Below are positions 1-7,884 of a stretch of 13,496 nucleotides of DNA, in pieces; within the stretch, counting starts at the first letter, position 1, and every line of letters begins with the position of its first letter. A program made the translations under genes and the position numbers. Under the pieces are notes generated by a model that saw nothing but the letters and a program-made list of their open reading frames with translations, searched no databases and was not told the origin of the DNA. Source of the DNA: Hemicentrotus pulcherrimus (Eukaryota; Echinodermata; Echinoidea; Camarodonta; Strongylocentrotidae); assembly GCA_003118195.1 (NCBI GenBank), contig BEXV01000816.1, positions 12,837-26,332 of the forward strand, written 5' to 3'.

Positions 1-175
1 TCTTCTCTTCTCTATATCCAACCCCATCCCTAATAAAACCATCTCTCTACATGAACCTCTCTCATCTTCTCCCTTTTTCTTTTCAATTTCCTCTCCTGGT
101 TTTCCCTTCTCTCTCTCTTTCCCTTCTCTTTCTCTCTCCCTCTCACATACACTTTCACCCTATCCCTGTCAATAT
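1..175. repeat. Polypyrimidine low-complexity tract
   Basis: The plus strand is almost entirely C and T here, with runs of TCTC, TTCTCC and CTTTCC. No coding signal is visible. It is a degenerate simple-sequence tract that probably continues left of the window. Confidence 0.7.
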
Positions 176-951
176 ATCGTTCACAACAGTATGCAGCAGC
201 ATACATCGAAGATAACTTTAGGACTAAAGATTAACAATAATAATTTAAACCTGTACTAAAGAAACCTGTACATAAACAGTAGTGTCATTTATGACAGACA
301 TGGCACACTGTAAATGTTCACTATTAGTATTGTTATTATTAAAGACCACCTGCCTATAAAGACTTCTTTTCTTGCCTCCCTACAGCGGTCTGTATATGTT
401 TCACTGTTTAACCGTTATATTCAATTAGAACACAAAATAAATGCAATGTGCATAAAAACTGTGAAAGGAAAAACAATTATCACTAACAACATCATTATGC
501 ATATCAGCTTTATACAAGAATTTTTATTTTGTTGCACTTAAGTGTACAGCATTACAAGAGTAAAGGAACTTCACCAATACAAATAATTAAAAAAACCACC
601 TCATCTCAAACAAGGACAGATTCAAAATACAAATACGATAGATGTACAAGTACATGTAGGTTAAAATTCACAAACCATGATAAAGTTTCCAACATATGAC
701 TAAGTAGAAACAGAGCAGTCTACCACAAATAAATGAGGATTACTAGGTATCCACATTCAAAGTTCCTGAAGAAAGGTTTATGTATATACACAAGTATATT
801 CTTACTATTGATAGTTTGATACATATAGTCCCTATAACATATAAAAACAAGTTGCAATCAATCAATCATTAAAATCTATTAAAATCTATTAACCTCGTTT
901 CAATAAACTGTCATTATTTTCATGCAATTTATTACAATATTAAATTGGTTT
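176..951. other. AT-rich non-coding stretch, nothing recognised
   Basis: I see no gene, RNA or mobile-element signature. A 75-codon open frame at 314-541 has no recognisable domain and looks like chance. A TACATGTA palindrome lies at 651-658, and ATTAAAATCT is directly duplicated near 869-888. Confidence 0.5.
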
Positions 952-1022
952 ACCCAGGGAGGCCTCATTAGCATCATTGTTATTGTTCCAGGGGGTCCTC
1001 TAATTACATGATTGTATTATTG
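952..1022. repeat. Two imperfect direct repeats (about 35 bp)
   Basis: Positions 952-985 and 986-1022 resemble each other. Each begins with CCAGGG, continues with a CCTC-TTA block and ends in ATTGTTATTG or TTGTATTATTG. A third start (CCCCGG) follows at 1023. This may be a relic of a short tandem repeat. The similarity was judged by eye. Confidence 0.35.
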
Positions 1023-1120
1023 CCCCGGAAATTGCCACATACCCATTAGCGTTTTAGAACAGCGATGGTACATGTATCAGAAACATTGGCGAAGACAGTA
1101 ATGATAATAATATTGAAAAT

Positions 1121-1329
1121 AATATCGCCAGCGATATACGTCTGTATTGCAATGTATGGTCAACAAGGGATCTAAAAGATCAAGAAGTTTCGTGCGGTGC
1201 TGCAACACACTTGCTTACATTATATTTTATCACTTGATGAAGTGTTGCAGCGGTGAATGAAACTTCATGATCTTTTAGATCCCCCTGTTGACAAAACATT
1301 GCGAAACAAACGAATATCACTAGCGACAT
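1121..1329. repeat. Imperfect long inverted repeat (hairpin / MITE-like)
   Basis: The left arm is about 1121-1208 and the right arm about 1242-1329, around a loop of roughly 33 nt. Matching blocks include GGATCTAAAAGATCA, GAAGTTTC, GCTGCAACAC, GCAATG and a TCGC-AG-GATAT block near the outer ends. Several mismatches and one-base gaps suggest an old element. I see no target-site duplication. The type is consistent with a nonautonomous DNA transposon or a foldback. The 85-codon minus-strand frame across it is a by-product. Confidence 0.6.
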
Positions 1330-1485
1330 TTTTTTTAATACTACAGCCGCAATGAGTAATATATTTAGCATTAACAATAATAATAATGATAATAATATCC
1401 CAGAGATTTGTAAGGCGCCAAATCCACTTGAAAGCAAATGCTCAGTAGAAGAGGGTAGCTAGATGGGAACAAAAAGAGACATTAT

Positions 1486-2040
1486 ACAGAAGACGTGTGG
1501 TGTGAAACTGGCAGATAGCTAGAAAGAACAGAAGTGAGTGCATGGAAAAGTTGGGTATGGAAGAAATGGTGGTGGAAGTGGTAAAGGATTGAGATGGATG
1601 GGTCATGTGTTGAGAAGGGAGGATGATGAGCCTGGGAAAAGATCGTGGGATCGTCTGGAAGAAATGGTGGTGGAAGTGGTATTGAGAAGTGGATGGATGG
1701 GTCATGTGTTGAGAAGGGAAGATGATGAACCTGGGAAAAGATCATGGGATCATCGTCTGGAAGAAATGGTGGTGGAAGTGGTAAAGGATTGAGATGGATG
1801 GGTCATGTGTTGAGAAGGGAAGATGATGAGCCTGGGAAAAGAGCATGGGATCTGGAAGTGGAAACCATAGAAGGGAAAGAGAGATCGAAGATCCCATGGA
1901 AAGATATGGTGGAGAAAGAGAGCGGTAAGGTTGGTCTAAACTCTAGATGAGGAAGCCCGAGACAAGAAGAAGTGGAGAGAGAGGGAGTGTCAGGATGACG
2001 AGTAACCCCTTGTAAGCGGGAAAAGCGCAGACTTTAATTA
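1486..2040 (+). pseudogene. Decayed LINE reverse transcriptase C-terminal tail
   Basis: The translation carries the signature found after the reverse transcriptase domain of APE-type non-LTR retrotransposons. It begins with TCGVKLAD, then has LRWMGHVLRREDDEPGKR, then RAWDLEVE, and then PWKDMVEKESGKVGL. A further stretch resembling DEEARDKKKWRE follows near 1945-1980 after a frameshift. Stop codons lie at about 1519 and 1534, and the reading frame changes several times, so it is dead. Only the last part of ORF2 is present, as expected of a 5'-truncated LINE insertion. The segment 1559-1851 is internally triplicated. The 3' end runs into a GATGAC-type microsatellite at 2045-2066, a usual tail for such elements. 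The clade (CR1, RTE or other) cannot be set from this fragment. Confidence 0.8.
1559..1851 (+). repeat. Threefold tandem repeat inside the LINE fragment
   Basis: Three copies begin with GGAAGAAATGGTGGTGGAAG at 1559, 1657 and 1759 and end with GGGAT at 1651, 1750 and 1851. Spacings are 98 and 102 bp. Each copy re-encodes the WMGHVLRREDDEPGKR motif. The middle copy has lost part of the GTAAAGGATTGAGA segment, and only the third continues into the normal downstream LINE sequence. The copies are very alike, so the expansion came after insertion and is fairly recent compared with the decay of the flanks. Confidence 0.85.
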
Positions 2041-2199
2041 ATAGTGACGATGACGATGGTGATGACCTGGATGGAGCGTGGAAAATATGGATTAACGTCT
2101 TGCCAAAGGAAGTTTAATACGGCCAGGTTGGGATTTGAACCCTCAATCCTTCAATTGAGAATTAAGTGAATAAACCACTATACCACCATGACACCCCCA
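2040..2199 (-). mobile_element. tRNA-derived SINE (minus strand)
   Basis: Read on the minus strand, the element starts near 2199 with a tRNA-like head. It has an A box TGGTATAGTGG (2175-2185) and a B box GGTTCAAATCC (2131-2141), which match the internal RNA polymerase III promoter. The body contains CTTTGGCAAGACGTTAATCC, a module also present in the units at 7437-7882. The 3' end reaches a CATCGTCATC microsatellite at 2045-2066. The head most resembles an Asp- or Glu-type tRNA D arm, but the anticodon arm is not readable, so this is not a tRNA gene. It meets the LINE fragment tail to tail. Confidence 0.7.
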
Positions 2200-2205
2200 G
2201 TGCAC

Positions 2206-2433
2206 TCACTATGAACATGACAGACAAAGAAAGCGGACAAAATATACAGTTCCTCAGGTAGACAAAAGGAACGTCCCTTCACTGCTATTATGTAAAAATG
2301 TGTAGAACAGGTTTCACATGCATATTCACCTGTTCTACACATTTTTACATAATAGCAGTGAAGGGATGTTCCTTTGTCTACCTGAGGAACTGTATATTTT
2401 GTCCGTTTTCTTTGTCAGTCATGTTCATAGTGA
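2206..2433. repeat. Near-perfect foldback with about 107-bp arms
   Basis: The left arm 2206-2312 and right arm 2328-2433 are reverse complements except for three substitutions and one extra A in the left arm. A 15-nt loop (2313-2327) separates them. Arm identity is about 96 to 97 per cent. The transcript of either strand would fold into a single long hairpin. No protein-coding content or clear target-site duplication is visible. It begins seven bases after the SINE head at 2199. It could be a foldback or MITE-class transposon, or a local inverted duplication. Confidence 0.9.
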
Positions 2434-3494
2434 CTATACCAACATGCTTCTATGATTCTCCACGCTTGACCAATCAAAAGGTTCATGATGAATGACCAAT
2501 GTGACCAACCAATCAGATTGTCTGATAAATCTGACTAATCGCATTGACCAGATCAACGTGGTGGATAAGATTGATCAAAAACATGAAAAATATATTTTTT
2601 ATTTTTGTAAAATAACTTACAGTATATATCTCAACAAATCTATTGAAACATATATTTCTGGAGGAGAAGGTCCACATCTCATTAAAATACATTTCTTTGA
2701 AAGAGACAATTCTACTTCAAATCCCTTCATTAATCAGTCTACCATAGTCTGTTCATTCGATTAAAAAAATTAAATATGAGCATCAAAGCTATAGATTAAT
2801 ATCATGTTCAAATTAACCATGCACTGATGCCCTGTTCTACACAGTATAAAAAAATAAGCAAACTTTAAAAGAATGCGATATTTACAGCAGAAAAGAAATG
2901 ATACACTCTACTACATCTACTTTGATTTCATTACTACATGTACTTCTCTACAAGATCACAAAGACTTTCAAGGAACCAAACCGTAAAGCAATTTCAATCG
3001 TCCTGTGCGTCACCTAAATTTGATGTCTAACATTAGGATGCAATATTCCATGATCCAAAGATTGTTTTTATCTACTGGCAATACAGAAGGGTCTTCAAAT
3101 TGCCCTTCAGCTGATTTCTTAAAAGTTATATGATTGTGTTTTGCCCCTCTCTAAATCCATGCATATGTATGTCTTTCCAAACTGACCACAGTGACAAAGT
3201 ATTCGTAGCCATTTGAATATTAGTACGGTATCGGGTATTTTCCATCGCCTGTGGCTAGGAGGTGAAAAGTAAAATACATCACTGTATAACTGATTGGGGT
3301 TGTGAAGGTGGACCACTACAAGTTGTTTCCCCCTACCCTTACATGTATACAAATTATAATAATAATACAGCATTTGTTAAGCTCTATCGATCTAGTAAAC
3401 TATTCTGAGGCGCAGAGGGATAGAATTAGAATGAGTTACATAGAGCAATGAGAAAGAGAAAGAGAGAAGAAAAAAAAGGATAAAATTGTGGGTT
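2434..3494. other. AT-rich non-coding stretch, no gene seen
   Basis: There is no recognisable coding or RNA gene. A cluster of CCAAT-containing and TGACCAA-like words lies at 2466-2580. TACATGTA palindromes lie at 2935-2942 and 3340-3347. Short open frames (2298-2495, 2492-2764, 3119-3373) have no domain signature. Confidence 0.5.
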
Positions 3495-3762
3495 TGAATG
3501 CAGCCCAGCTGCAGTGCAGTGCAGTGGGTTCTTTATAGCGTGCAAAGATGGGCTATCTCCACTACACAGGGCATCCATGTAATGTCCTATCCGAGGGACG
3601 GTGTGCTGTATTTTACATACATGTATGAAACAGGGAAGGGATATGTTTAGACACAACAGAGACTTCTGTCATGTCAGTCATCCGCTTGCACCTGGTCTGG
3701 ATTCAGACCCATCATCTTTGCTTCGACAGGCAAGACACTGTACAGACTGAGCCAACTCGCCT
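3495..3762 (-). mobile_element. tRNA-derived SINE (minus strand), full-length-like
   Basis: On the minus strand it begins near 3762 with GGCGAGTTGGCTCAGTCTG, a tRNA-type A-box region. A mutated B box GGGTCTGAATCC lies at 3699-3710. The body continues with GGATAGGACATTA and then ATAAAGAACCCACTGCA. This resembles a tail (GGACGTTAA ... TTAAAGAACCCA) that I recall as common in tRNA-SINEs of marine invertebrates, though I cannot confirm the family here. A small TGCAG repeat lies at about 3510-3525. The 3' boundary at about 3495 is approximate. The B-box damage suggests it is inactive. Confidence 0.65.
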
Positions 3763-5037
3763 TCTAAATTCAAAGATATTTAAATGTGAATATATTGAAA
3801 ATATAGCTTGCCAGCCATCTCCGCATCTAGACCTTGCAGCGGTGAATGTAGTGTCACATTTAAGCATCTTAGAATTCACATAACAACTATTTGTTAAAAT
3901 CTTCTCTTGGTAAGCTCACAATGTACACACAAAATACAAATGTGCAGGTGCATGTATAACACAGGTACAAAATATTTTTTTTAAATCAACTACAGTTGTA
4001 CATAAAACACACAAATTGAATTTCAATACAGGATCAAGTGTTCATTGATTTCTACAATACAGAAATGAATGGAGAACTCTTTTAAAGATGAAGTTGAGTT
4101 CTGGTCATGCGATTGCATTGTGAAAAAAACAGTGTTGAATCGAGCAGAAAAAGTTGATCATGCAGCATATAAATATTTGTGTGTATTGCAAGGTTCTAGA
4201 ATCATCAAAATTATAAGAAATTTGGCCAAGTCTTGGTAAAGTTAAGGGCACTGTAGACAGAAAGATGTATATGGGACTACACGAACAAGTGGCATAAAAA
4301 TCCATCCCGATTTTTACAATATTACATGCCATATTTAGAATACCGGTATGAAAGCATTTGAAGAGCCATGCTTTTTCAGGGAACATGTTTTATCTGATAT
4401 TCTGACACACTTGCATAATAAAAATGACACGCCCACAAATTACTTTTTCACCTCTTCACAGAACTCAACCTTCTCTTTAAGAAGACAAGAACATATTAAA
4501 GCAAGTCAAACTGGCACACCCTTCTACGCATAAAAATACTAATAACATTTTAACATTTCAAAGTGCTTTCAAAGAAGTTTGGATGTTATCAGCCTACATA
4601 TAACTATAACTCTGTAGGATCCCCTGTGGTATACAACTCTAGTAAACCTTCAAAGTTTTTTAAAGTGTGTCTCCAAATCATTTGTTGGTTAATACAGACA
4701 GCAGGCGGCAAGAGCTTCAAGCAAATCTGTTATACCAAGATTTCCAACTCACCAAAGACAGGTATTTATAAGTTACACAGATTTAAAGATGTCCTTTACA
4801 TTTCTAGATTAATAACAGAACTTTGCTCAAAAGCAGGTACAGTAAGAAATTAGGAAACTGTTATCCCTGACAGGCCTGACTGAATGAAATTATTTTACAC
4901 AATATGACGATGTGGAAAAAACTACAGATACATTTATACACCATTTGTAAATTTAGAACATGTTCACTATGTACATTAACCTTACATCAAATCCGACACG
5001 TATACCCAGAGTTCCCAACCTTGCGCAACAAAAAAAA
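3763..5037. other. AT-rich non-coding stretch, nothing recognised
   Basis: Short open frames on both strands (for example 4105-4386 minus and 4563-4853 plus) have ordinary chance-like composition, no domain and no visible exon structure. A TACCGGTA palindrome lies at 4341-4348. No repeat family was recognised by eye. Confidence 0.5.
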
Positions 5038-5085
5038 GGAACCATGATGGCAAAAAAAGGAACCATGATGGCAAAAAAAAAGGAA
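5038..5085 (+). repeat. Short 21-bp tandem repeat
   Basis: The unit GGAACCATGATGGCAAAAAA occurs at 5038 and 5059, with a partial third start at 5082. The A-runs vary in length. It follows an A8 run and looks like local slippage. In one frame it reads as repeated MMAKKGT, but there is no reason to call it coding. Confidence 0.8.
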
Positions 5086-5679
5086 TTTCAAGCAAAAACG
5101 AAACTTACAACCATGCGCAACACACTTCCAAGTTCCAATGCAGAAATGTTCCTCATGCTAATAATTCCATAATAGGACTTACCCGTATAGTTTATTTACA
5201 AGTACGGTAGGTATAGTTTTGTTGTTGTTGTTTGCATGGTATTATCAGCGTTTCATTTTTTGGAAAATATTCACGCTTTTCATTTTATTTATTTTTACTA
5301 TTGAAGTAGTGATTAACATTTTAGGACATTTGGTTGATGTGCAACAACAACAACAACAAAATATATAAAAACGTGAAGAAAAAAAGTACTATCTTAATTG
5401 GGAGAGAAAAACAGAATAATTCTGAGAAGCAATGTAATGGTTGGCTGCTCTGTATGCCGGTACTCGGAGAGTTACTGAGACTACACAAAATAGGCCAAAG
5501 AGCAAGTCCTCATGGAAACCAAAAATCCTACTTTGTCTGGCATATTGACAACTTCCACAAAATATTTTTGATTTGGTTAAAAAGACTTGAATTTACATAA
5601 TTGTAAAGCGAATTGTAAAATGGGCTGTAAAACGAGCTGTATACATGTATATATATTATTATTCTTAATACTATTATTA
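5086..5679. other. Non-coding stretch with small (GTT)n / (CAA)n inverted repeat
   Basis: A TATAGTTTTGTTGTTGTTG segment at 5212-5237 is roughly the reverse complement of 5337-5366, which is rich in CAACAACAA. This suggests a small imperfect hairpin of about 150 bp or two opposed microsatellites. Otherwise I recognise nothing. The open frame 5334-5600 starts inside this repeat and shows no domain. Confidence 0.4.
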
Positions 5680-5750
5680 TCTGTCCCTGTCTGGTATTTC
5701 TTAATATTATCATAATTATCTTTATTACTATCACTATTCCAAGCATGTTG

Positions 5751-5787
5751 TACTGCTACTGCTTCTGCTACTACGAATACTACTACC
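5751..5787. repeat. Interrupted (CTA/CTG)n trinucleotide tract
   Basis: Interrupted CTACTGCTTCTGCTACTAC-type repeats immediately precede the CpG-dense block. A similar (TAC)n tract lies on its other side. Confidence 0.6.
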
Positions 5788-5807
5788 AGAGACGTCAAGT
5801 TCAAAGA

Positions 5808-5965
5808 TCAGCTATGCGTGACACTTTCATGAATCGGTACGCGAGTGCATGGTCGAGGGTATAACATACATATTGTGTTTTTTCAAAATCGTGCATGCGC
5901 GTCGTGCGTGAGAGCGCTTTCAGACCCTCGAAATGCGTGACGTCACGCATAATACGCGACACTTG
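5808..5965. other. CpG-dense block in AT-rich surroundings
   Basis: This roughly 160-bp segment contains many CG dinucleotides (for example GTGCATGCGCGTCGTGCGTG), unlike its neighbours. It contains related words in both orientations (ATGCGTGAC, TCGAGGGT and ACCCTCGA). That points to an internal dyad, perhaps a small insertion into a trinucleotide microsatellite. No gene is visible in it. Confidence 0.45.
5933..5950. promoter_or_regulatory. 18-bp perfect palindrome with CRE core
   Basis: ATGCGTGACGTCACGCAT is an exact palindrome centred on TGACGTCA, the consensus site of CREB/ATF bZIP factors. The sequence match is certain, but regulatory use is unproven because no promoter or transcript start is visible nearby. 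It may only be part of the surrounding repeat. Confidence 0.3.
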
Positions 5966-5974
5966 GTAGCTCTG

Positions 5975-6010
5975 TACTACTACTACTACTACTTCTATTA
6001 TTATTATCAT
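5975..6010. repeat. (TAC)n followed by (ATT)n microsatellite
   Basis: About six to seven TAC units (5975-5994) are followed by ATT units to 6010. Together with the tract at 5751-5787 it brackets the CpG-dense block. Confidence 0.8.
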
Positions 6011-6583
6011 TAGAGTAAACTGTATAAAGCTGCTACTGTCAATATGCCAGTCTTATGTTCTTCACATTCAGAACTTGTAGTTAAGAATTTAACTACTGGT
6101 ACATGTACATCAAAAAAATGAGCTGACAAAGCTTGTGAAATTATGTAATTATCATAAAAACAAGTAGCGAAAATACGAGTGTCGCTAATATCCATAAATA
6201 TATTTGTATCCAAAAATACACTTGAACAATTCCTGCATACACAATTGGTAATCTCTCTGAATTCCAAATTAAGTCCAATATATACACTATATTTTTTCAA
6301 GAAATACCAGACAGGGACAGAAAATCTAAGAAGCCAGGAGATAAATGCACTGCATCCTAAAGGCAGTTTCTTAAGCATGTAGTACTCTTAGATTTAGCAA
6401 AGGAATGAGTTGTACATTTTGTTGAAATCTTGTAAATTTCACCTGAAACAAAGATGTCAAATAAAGCATCTTTCTCCTTAGACATTTTATTATTTTTTGT
6501 GGTTCACAGTGATGAATGAACATACCCTTATACGGAAAAAAAGGAATGATTATGCTGCTAATGCCATGGTCACATTACCCAAA

Positions 6584-6865
6584 AGTAGCCTGATCGGCGG
6601 CCGAGCGGCGAGTTTTTAACTAATTCTGCCCGGCAGCTGCCCGGCAGCTGCCCGGCCACCGAGCGGCGGCCGCCCAGGCACCGCTCGTTTTTAGGGCATC
6701 GTTCAGTCGCCGCTGAAGTTTTAGCGCGGAGTTAAAATTTGGGCGGCGCCTGCTCATTTTTCACTCGCCGCCCAAAATATGCTCGGTGCCTGGGCAGTCG
6801 CCGCCCGCGGGCACCGACCTAATTGCTGACGATGCTTAATTCCAGCAGCGACCGAGCAGGCTACT
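6584..6865. mobile_element. GC-rich nonautonomous element with terminal inverted repeats
   Basis: The ends AGTAGCCTGATCGGC (from 6584) and its imperfect reverse complement, GACCGAGCAGGCTACT-like to 6865, form short TIRs. The interior is strikingly GC- and CpG-rich for this window. It holds a CAGCTGCCCGG repeat of three copies (about 6627-6656). It also has a nested inverted repeat built on CGGTGCCTGGGC (about 6663-6690 against 6779-6806). There is no coding capacity. A LINE fragment begins at the very next base on the right. The word ATGCCATGGTCACATTACC just to the left (6561-6579) might belong to the element, so the left border is uncertain. Confidence 0.6.
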
Positions 6866-7044
6866 GACTCATTCAGCCAGAGAATAATCAATGTGTGGAA
6901 TGGTCTTCCAGGCGATGTTGTGGAGAGTACCACTACCGTATCAATTGTTTCAAATCTGGACTTGAGAAATGGTGGAAAGATGCCCCAGATAAATATGATG
7001 ACATCCCCAACCAAAGGAAACCAGGGATAGGAACAACATTCTAA
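6866..7044 (+). pseudogene. LINE reverse transcriptase C-terminal fragment, frameshifted
   Basis: The first frame from 6866 reads DSFSQRIINVWNGLPGDVVE. This matches the well-known RVVNxWNSLPxxVVxA motif near the C-terminus of Jockey/CR1-type LINE ORF2 proteins. After a frameshift between about 6930 and 6943, the continuation reads NCFKSGLEKWWKDAPDKYDD and ends at a TAA at 7042-7044. That continuation matches the usual NxFKxxLDKxW tail. Only this tail is present, and its upstream neighbour is the GC-rich TIR element. It is a dead fragment, distinct from the LINE at 1486-2040. Confidence 0.8.
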
Positions 7045-7436
7045 AGACTGAATAATCCTGGATCAAGTGAGTTACAAGTGAGTATAAAGTAAGCAAACAT
7101 TGAGGCATGCAATTAGCAATAAGCCCGTCATATTAACAATGGGAGGGGATCAAAGGGAGAGGGGAATAAACAATTAATTAAATCCAAGGGGGGGGGGGAA
7201 CAACATCATTAACCCATTGAGTACTAAATTAGCCTGTGAAAACAAATGGTGAAGTAGTTAAATCCTTTGTTCAAATTTAAATGGGGTAGCCCCCTCAGTA
7301 TCAATACTACTCTTCCTGCAGGCTTTTCAATTATTAATTCCCTAGCATTGCGAGGTACCTAGTAGTAGTAGAAGTGGTGTTTATTTGACTTGACTGCTAA
7401 CTTGTTAAGAAAGAATAAATGTTTGTTAGTAAGCAA
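7045..7436. other. Non-coding stretch with G-runs
   Basis: No gene is seen. It contains a G-quadruplex-type motif at 7141-7164 and an 11-base G run at 7188-7198. The region after the second LINE stop may include that element's 3' UTR. Confidence 0.5.
7141..7164 (+). other. Potential G-quadruplex motif
   Basis: Four G-tracts of three or four bases are separated by loops of 1, 6 and 3 nt on the plus strand, which fits the canonical G3+N1-7 pattern. An 11-G run follows 23 bases later. Folding is inferred only. Confidence 0.5.
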
Positions 7437-7580
7437 CCAGAGGACAGACGGCTTTAGGTTATCTTCGATGGGCCTGGTAATGAGGATTGATGCCTTACCA
7501 AAGCGCATCTACAATGTACTTGGTTTCGAAACAGAATTATGAGACCACTGCTCTACCAACTGAGCTATCTACTTAATACA
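7437..7580 (-). repeat. Tandem tRNA-headed SINE-like unit 1
   Basis: On the minus strand the unit reads A box TAGCTCAGTTGG, then GTAGAGCAGTGG and an anticodon-like loop CTCATAA, then a B-box-like TTTCGAAACC. After this come the body AAGTACATTGTAGATGCG, the SINE module CTTTGGTAAGGCATCAATCC and a linker ending in CTCTGG. The triplet at the anticodon position is CAT. The 3' half of the anticodon stem and the variable region are collapsed, so this is not a functional tRNA. Confidence 0.7.
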
Positions 7581-7727
7581 CCAGAGGACAGACAGCTTTA
7601 GGTCCTGTCCGAGGGGCCTGGTAATGAGGATTAATGCCTTACCGAAGCGCATCTACAATGAACTTGGTTTCGAAACAGGATTACGAGAACACTGCTTTAA
7701 TACCAATTGAGCTATCTACCTAATACA
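7581..7727 (-). repeat. Tandem tRNA-headed SINE-like unit 2
   Basis: It has the same organisation as its two neighbours at a 144 to 147-bp period. The A-box region is altered (TAGCTCAATTGG, with extra bases before the AGC that closes the D stem). The anticodon-position triplet is CGT. The B-box-like segment is TTTCGAAACC. It is the most decayed of the three in the head but the body module is intact. Confidence 0.7.
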
Positions 7728-7882
7728 CCAGAGAACAGACGGCTTTAGGTTCTCTCCGAGGGGCCTGGTAATTAGGATTGATGCCTTACCAAAGCGCATC
7801 TACAATGTACTTGGTTTCGAACCAGGATTACAAGACCACTGCTCTACCAACTGAGCTATCGTGGATTCTCTACCTAATACAC
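7728..7882 (-). repeat. Tandem tRNA-headed SINE-like unit 3
   Basis: This is the best-preserved head, with A box TAGCTCAGTTGG, loop CTTGTAA (anticodon-position TGT) and B box GGTTCGAAACC. It resembles a Thr(UGU)-type tRNA with a shortened middle. A short extra GTGGATTC lies just outside the head at about 7861-7868. The unit runs directly into the MITE at 7885. Confidence 0.7.
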
Positions 7883-7884
7883 CT

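Larger units (their letters stand above)
5680..6321. repeat. Interval bounded by a 23-bp exact inverted repeat
   Basis: The sequence starting TCTGTCCCTGTCTGG at 5680-5702 is exactly matched, as its reverse complement, at 6299-6321. The enclosed 642 bp has no transposase-like frame. This could be a nonautonomous DNA element with short TIRs, or two copies of some unrelated repeat in opposite orientation. I could not identify a target-site duplication at the borders (ATTATTA left, AAAATCT right). Confidence 0.5.

Noticed and set aside
1442..1745. Minus-strand frames rich in His, Pro and Ser with repeated HHPPFSTHDPS
   Set aside because: They are the antisense of the triplicated LINE segment, and the LINE reading on the plus strand explains the sequence.
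4960..5172. Lys-rich small protein with MMAKKGT repeats
   Set aside because: The repeats come from an A-rich 21-bp slippage tract. There is no conserved context or other sign of coding.
6010..6378. 122-codon minus-strand frame with an ATG start
   Set aside because: It spans the right arm of the 23-bp inverted repeat, has no recognisable domain and no splice or promoter context. It is likely chance in AT-rich DNA.
6754..7014. 86-codon minus-strand frame
   Set aside because: It is antisense to the LINE C-terminal fragment and runs into the GC-rich element.
7815..7862. Possible functional tRNA-Thr(UGU) gene
   Set aside because: A and B boxes are good, but the anticodon stem 3' half and variable loop are collapsed, there is no acceptor-stem pairing, and it is one of three tandem SINE-like units.
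7437..7882. CRISPR-like array
   Set aside because: Units are 144 to 155 bp, contain tRNA promoters and lack unique spacers. The genome is clearly eukaryotic.
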